From assembly GCF_035222375.1 (NCBI RefSeq), contig NC_085889.1:806001-870000 (forward strand): 64,000 nt of DNA, in the 5' to 3' direction. Source of the DNA: Podospora pseudocomata. Taxonomy: Eukaryota > Ascomycota > Sordariomycetes > Sordariales > Podosporaceae. The position numbers and the translations under genes are program-made. The notes under the pieces are model-generated. The model was not told where the DNA came from and did no database searches. It saw only the letters and a list, made by a program, of their open reading frames with translations. Positions 1 through 9,118 of the stretch are shown one piece after another (position 1 is the first letter of the stretch; every line of letters starts with the position of its first letter).

Positions 1-378
1 TTTATTAGCTAGTTTGTTTCTTTTTGCGATACCATCATCATCGGGTACTATGGAGGCGGGAATTTGGATATCAAAAAGGCTATCTGGAGGGTGTAATACC
101 ATGAATAATTAGCGCATGACTTGAATGAGAATTTGAATCAAGAATAATCTCAATACTTTTTCTGCTCGCCTTGAGATGCTTGCACGCTCTATCTCGAGAG
201 TCATTCCACAACACTGTTCCTCCACAGGAAAACCATCCTGGGTCTTTACTTACACCAGCGTCTCTGTGACTTGTGCAAAGCATATCATCGAACAAAAAAA
301 AAGGAAAATGACATGACACCAAACATTTCAAAAATGTCTGCAGAAAAGATAGTAAAAACACCAAAAAGAAAAGATGAG
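1..378. other. Intergenic, left edge
   Basis: I see no coding exon, repeat or RNA gene between the left edge and the tRNA gene. The open frames here are short, lack family resemblance and contain no convincing splice structure. The stretch is AT-rich with several A and T runs. Confidence 0.5.
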
Positions 379-468
379 TGCGGTTTATGTGGATCGAACA
401 CATGACCTTCAGATTGACTTCCTGAAGTTGACTTCAGTCTGACGCTCTCCCAACTGAGCTAAACCCGC
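379..468 (-). tRNA. tRNA-Phe (GAA) with a 17-nt intron
   Basis: Read on the minus strand, the gene folds as a phenylalanine tRNA. It has D-arm sequence GCTCAGTTGGGAGAGC, anticodon stem TCAGA/TCTGA with loop CTGAAGA and anticodon GAA, and T arm ATGTG-TTCGATC-CACAT with discriminator A. A 17-nt insert lies immediately 3' of position 37, the canonical nuclear tRNA intron site; removing it leaves 73 nt before CCA addition. The acceptor stem is GCGGGTT against AAACCGC, so six pairs form and position 5:68 is a G/A mismatch. Internal A and B boxes are present. It would be transcribed by RNA polymerase III and spliced by the tRNA endonuclease. Confidence 0.95.
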
Positions 469-772
469 TTGTGTCGTTGTGCTACAGCGGAAGAATTGTG
501 GCTAATATCAATGGGCTGTGGAGCTGGGCTAACCCCTGAATAGGGGCTTGGCAGGAAGATGTTTTTTTTTGAGGGTTTATGCTTTTTGTGAGTAAGAAGT
601 GTTTTTTTTTTTTGTTTTAGATCTGAAGTCGGATTCTTTTGGCATCAAAGATGAGGATGGAATATAAGCGCAGTTTGGATACTTCTTTTCATTCACCCCT
701 ATTCAACCTTTATAAGCTGACTGCATCAATCCAGCATTTCATGGCAGTTCCAAAAAAAGTTTCCTAGAATTC
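469..772. other. Intergenic between tRNA-Phe and the GH3 gene
   Basis: About 300 bases with no gene. It contains two T-rich runs near 560-615 that could serve the 3' end of the minus-strand xylosidase transcript or termination of transcription. Nothing else is recognised. Confidence 0.5.
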
Positions 773-3175
773 TCACACCCTCTCAATCGCAGGGGGCTCC
801 TGCCCCTTAGGAGGCTTGGGCCACCGATCCAACACCACACCCCCCTTCTCCGCCGCCTTCCCCTTCCCTTTCACCTTCCCTTTACCCTTTCCACCCCTCA
901 CAACCTCAAACCTCAACCTCGCCTTCGTCGGCTCATCCAACAAAACCTCATACTTCCCCGGATAAACAACCGTATTCCCCTCCTCATCATGCCTCGCCAA
1001 ATTCCCCAAATTCCATTTCAGCCCCCCCTCCCTCTTCTCCCCACCCTTTACCCCCCTCAACCTCGTAAACGCCCCCAAAGTCTTGATCGGCCACGGCCCC
1101 GGCCCAACCCCCGGCGCTGATACAAACGCCAAAGCGACATAATCCGACGTCCGATTCCCCCTGTTCTCCACCACGACCGGCAAGTCCGGCAGCGGGCAGG
1201 TGTCAAGATACTTGTCATCACACCCCTCCAGAACCTCATCAACATCAATAACCGCCGGAAACTTCTTGCCAAACTTGGGCGAGAAGGTCGTGTAGTGCAG
1301 CCCGAAACCAAAGGCCTGCACAGGGGTCTTGTACCACCTGTACGTCCTCCCAAGCTGGTTATTACCCGCTGATGGCCGAAGCGCCATGTCCGTCATGGGG
1401 ACCAGGTCGGTGAAGTTGCTCGGATACTGCGTCACTGGCAGCCTTCCCGCAGGAGACTTTAGCCCCGTGACCAACTCCATCACTGCCGTCCCGCCGTCTT
1501 GGCCTGGCCAGTTGGCCCAGAGGATGGCGTTGATTTTGGGGTTGGATAGCAAAGGTGTGTTGTCTAGTTGGTCGCCCATTTGGAGGACGATCAGAGGTTT
1601 GCTGAGGGTGGTCAAGAGGTTGATGAGAGATAGTTGAGCCCCTGGCCAGTCGAGGTCATACCGATCTTTTGTCTCACCCGCCGCGGAGGTGTCGATCCCC
1701 CCGAAATAGAGGATGTAATCCGCGTCTTTTGCCGCGGCCATCGCGTTGTCAGTCCAGGATTGGTTGGAGGCGAGGTCAGAGTGGAGGATGGGACCAGAGG
1801 CGGTGGAAAAGGGGATGCCAAGCTGGGAGGCGGCGTAGGCTGGGGTGTGGAGGTAGGCTGCCGTGCCGGAGTACCCTCCCCGAAGCTTGTCTTTGGCGTC
1901 GGACCAGAAGCCGATCATGGCGACTTTTTTGGGGCGGCTCTTGTCGAGGAGGTCAGACAACGGGAGTGCCCCGTCGTTTTTGAGGAGGACGGTGCCATCG
2001 ACTGCAGCTTGGAGGGATAGTTTCTGGGCGGAGGGTTTGTTGACGTCTGCCCAGCCGAGGGAGGAATACAAAGACTGCTTTCCGTCAAAGTAACCTGCTC
2101 TGACTATCCCTTCGTATAATCGGAGAAGCGCGCGGTCAACGGTGGATTCCTTCAGGAGGCCTTGGGACCACGCCCCCGGGATGTCGGAGGAACCCTCATA
2201 CTCGCAGCTTGTATCCATGCCCGCTTCAAACGAGATCGCCGTGCCCTCCGCGTTGGTGGCCGCATATTTGTGATTCAGAGAAACATCCAAAACAGCCTCG
2301 CAATCGCTAGTAATGTAATTGTTATGCTCTGTCCAGTTCCAGTGCTCCCTCAAGATTGTCTGCAGCAGATAAGGGCTCGCACACGACGGCACGCCGTTGA
2401 CCGCGTTGTAGGCACACATGATGGAGCCCACTCTCGAGTCCCGAACACACTGCTGGAACGGCATGAAGTAATACTCGGCCATATCCTGCAACGAAATTTT
2501 CGCATTGAAGTTATGCCTGGTGGCACCGTTCCAGTCCTCAAAGTCGTTGGCTGCGTAATGTTTGCAGGTTGCAACCACTCTTCGCTCTTTTTCCGGCACG
2601 GGACCCTCCAGGCCCTTGATCATGGCTGCAGCATAGCGCTTGACTAACAGGATATCCTCTCCTGGTGTTTCCGATCCCCGACCCCAGCGCGGGTCTTTGA
2701 AGGGGTTGACATTGGGTGTCCAGTAGTCGAGGCCCGAGAAGCCAGCGTTGCCAAAGGCTCGACCTTCGATGCCGATGACTTCGGCAATCTTCTCCAGCAG
2801 CTCATCGTCAAAGGTGGCCGCCATGAGCAGGGGCATGGGGAAGGAGGTGGAAGAGTTGAAGGGGCCATCGCCCTGCCAGAACTGAGTGCCAGGTGCGTAG
2901 GCCACGCCATGAAGAGCCTCGCTCCACCAGTTGTAAGCAGGAAGCCCGATCCGAGGTGCCCCCAATGACTTGCTAACGATGTTTTGAAGTTTCTCCTCCG
3001 GGGTCAGGGCGGCAACGAGGGCGGCAGCTCTTTCAGGAGGTGAAAGAGTGGTGTTGCAGACTTGATTCGTAGAAAGGAGGTCATCGACACAGTTGGGATA
3101 AAACTGGAAGGGGAGGTCAATGGCCCGGACAACAGCCGACGTGAGGCTTGCGCCCCAGAAAACGGACGACTTCAT
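773..3175 (-). CDS. GH3 beta-xylosidase, secreted
   Basis: Single-exon gene for an 800-residue glycoside hydrolase family 3 enzyme, most like fungal exo-1,4-beta-xylosidases that release xylose from xylo-oligosaccharides outside the cell. I start at the ATG at 3175 rather than an upstream in-frame ATG at 3223, because the 3175 start gives an immediate hydrophobic signal peptide (MKSSVFWGAS...) and a TATA-like TTTATATT lies at about 3238-3245, which would put the 3223 codon at or before the transcription start. Visible family motifs are ALHGVAYAPG, WTPNVNPFKDPRWGRG, KHYAAND (about residues 205-211) and the nucleophile segment ITSDCEAV with Asp near 291. A C-terminal fibronectin-III-like region follows. 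The tail is unusual: a Gly/Lys run (KGKGKVKGKGK) before the last 30 residues. A GH93 gene lies divergently upstream, which fits joint use on arabinoxylan-type material. Confidence 0.93.
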   Translation of the reverse strand: MKSSVFWGASLTSAVVRAIDLPFQFYPNCVDDLLSTNQVCNTTLSPPERAAALVAALTPEEKLQNIVSKSLGAPRIGLPAYNWWSEALHGVAYAPGTQFWQGDGPFNSSTSFPMPLLMAATFDDELLEKIAEVIGIEGRAFGNAGFSGLDYWTPNVNPFKDPRWGRGSETPGEDILLVKRYAAAMIKGLEGPVPEKERRVVATCKHYAANDFEDWNGATRHNFNAKISLQDMAEYYFMPFQQCVRDSRVGSIMCAYNAVNGVPSCASPYLLQTILREHWNWTEHNNYITSDCEAVLDVSLNHKYAATNAEGTAISFEAGMDTSCEYEGSSDIPGAWSQGLLKESTVDRALLRLYEGIVRAGYFDGKQSLYSSLGWADVNKPSAQKLSLQAAVDGTVLLKNDGALPLSDLLDKSRPKKVAMIGFWSDAKDKLRGGYSGTAAYLHTPAYAASQLGIPFSTASGPILHSDLASNQSWTDNAMAAAKDADYILYFGGIDTSAAGETKDRYDLDWPGAQLSLINLLTTLSKPLIVLQMGDQLDNTPLLSNPKINAILWANWPGQDGGTAVMELVTGLKSPAGRLPVTQYPSNFTDLVPMTDMALRPSAGNNQLGRTYRWYKTPVQAFGFGLHYTTFSPKFGKKFPAVIDVDEVLEGCDDKYLDTCPLPDLPVVVENRGNRTSDYVALAFVSAPGVGPGPWPIKTLGAFTRLRGVKGGEKREGGLKWNLGNLARHDEEGNTVVYPGKYEVLLDEPTKARLRFEVVRGGKGKGKVKGKGKAAEKGGVVLDRWPKPPKGQEPPAIERV

Positions 3176-3895
3176 GGCTGCAACATGAACGAAGTGCCAG
3201 ATTGCGTCGAGAGGGGAATGCACAGCATCATCACCTCAATATAAAGACCATGGTGACAGTCCAACATGGAATAACACCACACCGACATGAACCGACATGA
3301 AGATCGGGAAGTTGACGATCTCTGGTAACTTGAGATATTAACCACTATAATACCCGCTCCCCACTACTCTGCAGTGCCATCGTCCGGGTTCCTGTCCCGG
3401 TGCTTCGGGGACGGCTGGGTCTCAAGCGCCGGCGCTTCATTGGAGCGCGTCTATCTCGGGGTAACATAGTCGGGATGCAACCTTGACGATCTTGTTGACG
3501 AGAACGAGACACCGTTAATTTTTATCCAGGTTCCTGGGCTCATAGAAAGGAAATCTGCCTTGTTGGTGCGCGTAGCCTAGACGCCGGTGTGTGCTTATGT
3601 ATGCCGATACGTGGAGATGGATAAAAAGAGGCAATCAATATTCATCCGGCGAGCTCCTGCTACTTCTTCCCACACAACCCAAGTGGAGCGCTTGCTACCT
3701 GGCTGCCCGTCATCAACGGTGGCAACAAGAAGAGGGGTTTGTAGGACCGGAAGAATGGATGGTATTGCCGGAGGTCCGCTGGATAATTCATCGACAGCTA
3801 CATGTTGAAGACGAGGGTGAACAAATAAACGCCAGCACCATCTACGCAATGGAAGCTCAGGGTCCACCGAACACCGAGCTCTGTTACCCGCAGCC
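3176..3895. promoter_or_regulatory. Divergent promoter shared by the GH3 and GH93 genes
   Basis: This 720-bp gap drives two carbohydrate-active enzyme genes in opposite directions. It contains a perfect tandem 10-mer, ACCGACATGA twice at 3281-3300, followed by ATCGG; the two CCG half-sites are 10 bp apart, a layout zinc-cluster regulators can bind. A 14-bp perfect palindrome, AAGCGCCGGCGCTT, lies at 3424-3437. Two matches to the carbon-catabolite repressor consensus SYGGRG are visible: GTGGGG on the minus strand at 3359-3364 and CCGGAG at 3768-3773. A TATA-like element for the GH3 gene lies at 3238-3245. I saw no clear GGCTAA xylanase-activator site. Binding by any factor is inference. Confidence 0.45.
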
Positions 3896-5169
3896 ATGCT
3901 TCCAAGCCTTCTCTCGTGTGTTCTGAGTGTCGGGGCTCTGACAGCCTCGACGTTGGCCCAAGGGTCAGAGACAGACCCGGCACCATTCAGCACCTTCGGC
4001 CAACGGATCATCTACGACCCCCCCGAGGGCCACAGGGCTTCGTACCCACGACATATCGAACTAGAGGATGGAACTCTCCTGGTTACTAGCACAGTTCTCG
4101 GGTCCAACTTCTTCACCCCCTCTGCAGCCTTCCCCGTGTTCGAGAGCAAGGATGGCGGCGTGAACTGGGAATGGGTCTCCAACATCACTGACCAAGTCAA
4201 TGGCTGGGGGATGTCTGCTCAGCCAGCATTGCTTGAACTGACGGCTCCTTTGGCTGGTTTCGAGGCTGGCACTATTCTGGCGTCAGGAAACAGCTGGAGC
4301 GCCAACGGCACCCGTATCGACTTGTATGCGTCGACAGACAAGGCTCGGTCCTGGTAGGTTTTCTGGTCCTGTGTTTGTCGTCAACGTGGGGACCAATGCT
4401 GACATCACCATTCGCAAGGTCCTTTGTGTCAAATGTCGCTGCTGGCGGCAGGCCGAACACCACAAACGGTGCTGACCCTATCTGGGAGCCCTTCCTCTTG
4501 GTCCACAACGACGAGCTGATCGTCTACTACTCGGACCAGCGCGACCCTCTTCACGGTCAAAAGCTGGCTCACCAGCGATCAACTGATCTGAAGACATGGG
4601 GTCCTGTGGTGAATGACGTTGCGTATGACGAGTATCTGGCCCGGCCCGGCATGACTGTCGTCGCCTACATCGCGCCCTTGAAACAGTGGATTCTAGTGTA
4701 TGAGTTCCCGGTTGGCAACTCTTCATCTCACGGCGTCAACTATCCCGTCTACTACCGTCTTGCACCGGACCCAACCAAGTTCGACGAGGCGCCTGGGATT
4801 CCGATTGTCATTGAAGGCAAGGTCGCGCCGAACGCGTCGCCTTATGTTGTCTGGTCGCCTTACCCCGGCGGCAACGGCACCATCATCGTGAGTGACGCGG
4901 ATCGGGATGAGCTATATTCGAACCAGTTTGGTGGTGATCCCGACAAGTGGGAGATGCACCCTTGCAGCCAACCCAGTGCCTACTCCAGGGCGTTGCATGT
5001 GTTCAACAAGTATCCGGAGCACCTGATGGTTCTCGGCGCGGCCATCTTCGACGGCGGGCCTGATGAGCTGAGCTTGAGTGTGTTAAGCTTGCCCGAGTTG
5101 TTGAAGAACAAGGTCAATATCGATGAGTGGCTTGCTGGCCAAAACAAGACACAGCCTGGAAACGAGTAG
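3896..5169 (+). CDS. GH93 exo-1,5-alpha-L-arabinanase-like enzyme, secreted
   Basis: Two exons, 3896-4353 and 4419-5169, encode about 402 residues; the 65-nt intron has donor GTAGGT, branch GCTGAC and acceptor AAG. The N-terminus (MLPSLLSCVLSVGALTAS) is a signal peptide. The body is a BNR/sialidase-type beta-propeller with the GH93 segments DPIWEPFLLV, YYSDQRDPLHGQKL and RPGMTVVA. Glu176 (in IWEPF) and Glu248 (in LVYEF) are 72 residues apart, the same spacing as the catalytic Glu170 and Glu242 I recall for the Fusarium family member Arb93A. GH93 enzymes release arabinobiose from arabinan. Several NxS/T sites fit secretion. Head-to-head position with a GH3 xylosidase suggests co-regulation on plant cell wall. 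Substrate is by family only. Confidence 0.88.
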
Positions 5170-5715
5170 GAGTCAGAGCGGAGTCGGAAAATCTGTAGAT
5201 GCCTATAGTCCGAGATACTGAATAGATGGGAATTGTTGAGGGAGCCCAGATTGAGCCACAGCAGCCAATCGGAGAATTTTTGGCTGTCGACACGCATTCG
5301 CGGCCTGCCACGCGTGCAAGGGTGGTGGTAACGGACGCCACAGCTCAGCCTCAATTATGACATCAGTGCCGTAGCACACCCACGTGCCGTGCAATCACGA
5401 TACTGTAGATAGATGCAAACAGAAGGACATCGAGGTCGGCCTTCTGATACAAAGCCACAAGCTTCGTGTTCCCTCCGCCTGGCAACAGCGCTTGGAACCA
5501 TCTCAGCATCTCAGACGTTGGAGTATAAAGTAGCAAGCACGCAAACAAACCACCCCGCTTCTTGGAACTTCCACGTTCTTGGACATTCCGGCAATTGACC
5601 CACCAGTAGGAGTTGACACAGCCGCTAATCTGCCAATCTCCCGCCCAACCCTGATTGATTTACACTGCGACCATCTTCCAAGTCTCCTCCAAGTCAGAAA
5701 TACCGAATCATCATC
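5170..5715. other. Intergenic, GH93 to SYLF gene
   Basis: About 550 bases holding the 3' flank of the GH93 gene and the promoter of the SYLF gene. The last 100 bases are C-rich and pyrimidine-rich, like a fungal 5' leader. No gene or repeat recognised. Confidence 0.45.
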
Positions 5716-7442
5716 ATGAGCTCATCCGACCAGAAGCCACCGCTGGAGCCTGCAGACAAGCAGTCGTTTCCGCCCCCGCCTCCCGGCCCCCCGCCCATCC
5801 AGACCACACAGACACAGGTGCCAAAGCATCCTGACGAGACCCCTATCCCAGATTACAACCCGAGGCATCCTCAGTTTGCGCCGCCCACAGGTGGTGCCGA
5901 CGACGACATCTACAACGCGACGCCGACATCCGAGCACCCGCCCCAGTTCCCGCCGTCTGGAGATGGTCACCACGATGGCGAAACCAAGAAGAAGTCCAAG
6001 TTCTCCTTCAAGGAGTACTACCAAAAGGCCTCTGAAAGCTTGACGACGCATGTTGGCCCGGCAGTCAACGCGATGGCCCGCAAGACGGGCGCTGAAGGCT
6101 TCATTGCCGAGTCTCTGGACAAGGAATGTGAAAAAGCTGCCAGGATCTTGAGGGCATTCTGCAGTAAGTACAGCTCCATGGTTGCGCCTTCATGTCAGCC
6201 GCTAACATTAATGTTCTAGAGGACGGCATCTATGTCGACGCAGCGCAGCAACCTTCTTCGACGCCAGCACCCACACCCGCACCAGCTGCGATGAACACCG
6301 AGGCCTCGGCTACCGATGGCAAACACACAGATTCTGCCAAGACAAAGAAACCCAAGGTACTTCTCACGATACCTTCCAAGGTCATTGCGAAAGCCCAGGG
6401 CCTGGCTATCTTCACGGCCTTCCGTGCGGGTTTCCAGGGAACCGTCTCGGGTGGTAGTGGCATCCTGATCGCCCGCAAGCCTGATGGCAGCTGGTCTCCA
6501 CCCAGCGGCATCAAGGTTGGGGGCGTGGGAGGTGGCTTCGTTATTGGCGCAGAGATTTACGACTGTGTCGTTGTCATCAACACCAAGGAAGCTCTTGACC
6601 TCTTCACAAAGACTCGCATGAGCCTCGGGTCCGATCTTGCGGTTACTGCCGGTCCTTTTGGCGCTGGTGGTTCTCTTGACTGGGGCGTTCCGGCGAACCA
6701 GAAGGGCAAAGAGAAGGAGAAGACCTCGCCACAACACCCTCCAACGGCCACGTCTCCACCGCTCTCTGCCGATAACACCCACTTCCAAACGGCGCCGCTT
6801 TCCCCTGGTGAGTTGACTGACCCCTTGGAAGATCCCACAAAGGGACGCAAGCCCAGTGCCTTACGTGAGGCCATTGGGAAACCGGTCTACAGTTATGTCA
6901 AGTCACACGGTGTGTATGCTGGCGTTCAAATCAGCGGTACTGTGATTCTGTCCCGCGATACCGCCAATGCCAAATTCTACGGCCGGCCGGTCACTGTACA
7001 GGAGATTCTGGATGGCAAGGTAGAACCACCTGCTGCAGCCAAGACACTCTTTGAGGTGTTGAGCGGTGCCTCCGGGTGGCGTGGACACAGCGGCTCCAGC
7101 CCAGTAACGCCCAAATTTGCGCCTGGGGCTGGTGTGCCGCCTCCCGCTGCAGCGGCCACGTCTGGTGTTGCCGATGTCACTGCCGGTGTGAGGGGTCTTG
7201 ATGTCGGAGGCTCCTCCAGCTCGGCAACCGCCCCGAGACCCACAACGCCGGTGGTAAATGCTAAGGCTGCCGAGGCCGCCGCAGAGGCGAAGCTTGCGTC
7301 CCCCACCAGTCCACCACCGCCGTCCTATTCGGAGTTTGCTCCGAGTGGGACCCAGCAGCAGCCAGAGGACCTCCCTCCTGCATATGTGGAGGGTCAAGGG
7401 ACCAGGCCGCCCGCAGGTAACTCCAAGACCGGACTGCATTAG
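5716..7442 (+). CDS. SYLF (Ysc84-type) domain protein with PPxY motifs
   Basis: Two exons, 5716-6163 and 6220-7442, give 556 residues; the 56-nt intron has donor GTAAGT, branch GCTAAC and acceptor TAG, and phase is kept. The N-terminal ~95 residues are Pro-rich and disordered. The SYLF/Ysc84 domain follows, recognisable by ESLTTHVGPAVNAMARKTGAE, KAQGLAIFTAFRAGF, GSGILIARKPDGSWS, GVGGGFVIGAEI and GPFGAGGSLDWG; its last part (SYVKSHGVYAGVQISGT) resumes after a Ser/Pro-rich insertion of about 80 residues. The family binds phosphoinositides and actin at endocytic sites. The C-tail carries two WW-domain ligand motifs, PPSY and PPAY, which could recruit an Rsp5-type ubiquitin ligase. No SH3 domain is seen, unlike yeast Ysc84. 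Confidence 0.9.
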
Positions 7443-9118
7443 GTGCGGAGTTGAAGGAAGTTTGCATGTTTTTCGGAGGGATAACGTGGAGGACACGATG
7501 AGCATCGTATAGCATGTAACTGGTATTGGTGGATTAGCTTCTCAAGTTTGACGGTTATTATGATCTCGAAATACCCCCAAATATGATAGCACCCTGAAAC
7601 AGAGACTGCTTATCTTCGTTCACCTGCTTGCTTCCGCCCGCCTGCGACCTTGCATGTACATTACTCCTAAGCTCCAAGTCCGAACAACCCCTCGGGTCCG
7701 GGTGTCCAATGCATTAGTGCCTTGGTACCTTATTTACCAGTGCTGCGTTACCACTGATGATTGCAGATGTCTAAACTTTCGAGGGATATGGCTCGTAAGA
7801 AAAGTTCCGGTCTGTGTCATGGTTCAGACAAGTCGTCCGGTCATTAGGAGGATCTGTTCCGTTCCTATCTTTTCGCAAAGTCATGAGAACCTACCTAGTG
7901 ATGGGTCAGACGTGTTAACTTGGGGGACGAAAGCTTAGTTTTTTGTTGTTCCTGTCAACTGAAGTAGGAAGAAGCCTCCCCATGTTGGTGCGGCGGCCAA
8001 TGTCCAGAACACCAACAGAAATACCTTACATCGGAGTAATTTCCGCCGGCGAACAGGGGATGGGCCGAAGAAAGCTCCGTGATCGAAGCAGTGCCACCTT
8101 GAGCGGATATCATGAAATTTTCCATTCGCGGGTCGGAGCGACCGCCGTGAGTTGTGATTGGGAAAAAAAGTTTGCTGCTTCAAGCATCTAATGGTTCTAG
8201 AGCGTTCAGTCGCGGCCCCGGACAGCCCTCCGATGTGCCAAGTAACATGCTCAAAGCTTATGTGACCCGAGGGAAACGCCAGGCTGGGATGGCACTTGGA
8301 TATTTCTTGGGACGGACCGGACCATTGTTGCCTGGTACCTGCTTCTTAGGTTGAGGGGGTTCGGGCTGATAATGATTGGAAATGCTGAAGTCTGCGGACG
8401 TGTGGTCTGATGAAGCGTTCAAGGACTGTGACAACTTGTCACAATTATTTCATTCATGGGAGCACATGCTCCTTTGAGCTTTTCTCGGGCCCGGTCGTTC
8501 CAACTCCCGGGGCGTGTCACGGCTGGGTAAGGGTTTGGGGGAGGCAAGGGACGGCAAGACCCCTAAACAGACGTAGGTATATAGGTAGAACCACCCAGGA
8601 CCCCTCCAAGCCGAATCCTTGTCTCTTGGTTCCAAGACTACCTTAGTCCTGCTACCTGTTGAAGGACGAGTCGATAACGGCACCCCTACCTACCTAAGAC
8701 TCCACAACCTTCCCAAAACGCTCGCAAATCCCCAACCTGGACTCGAGTCTTTCCCGTGTGCCGCTCTCTCTGCCCCATACATTAGAAACTACGACCTACT
8801 CCAGATGCCCAGCTTCTGCCAACATGGCTAAATACCGCTCCGTTCTAGCACAGCATGACCAGTCTGGACTCTCTTCTTGTGCGCCCTCCAGCCAACCGAC
8901 ACCTGACTGAGCCTGCCCCCCTTCCGGACCACTCCCCGTACCGGTACCCAAGGTATCCGTCTGATATCTTGCGTGCCTTGAAGCCCAAAAAAGTGACAGA
9001 CCCTCGCCACCCCATCGCGCAGCTAACCCAAGCGACGGAAAGGCCCGACAGCCAGGCCATCCGCGTTCACGCATCCTTCTCATGACAGGTCCCGTCGTCC
9101 TCTTCAAGCCTCGACAAT
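7443..9118. other. Long intergenic region upstream of the zinc-cluster gene
   Basis: Nearly 1.7 kb without a supportable gene. Several short frames overlap on both strands, but none has family resemblance or convincing splice sites. From about 8860 onward the sequence is C-rich and could be a long 5' leader of the transcription factor. Several near-copies of CTACCTAC/ACCTAGGT-type short motifs occur. Confidence 0.4.

Noticed and set aside
3175-3223. Upstream ATG at 3223 as the start of the GH3 enzyme
   Set aside because: It would bury the signal peptide 16 residues in and lies at the expected transcription start below the TATA-like element.
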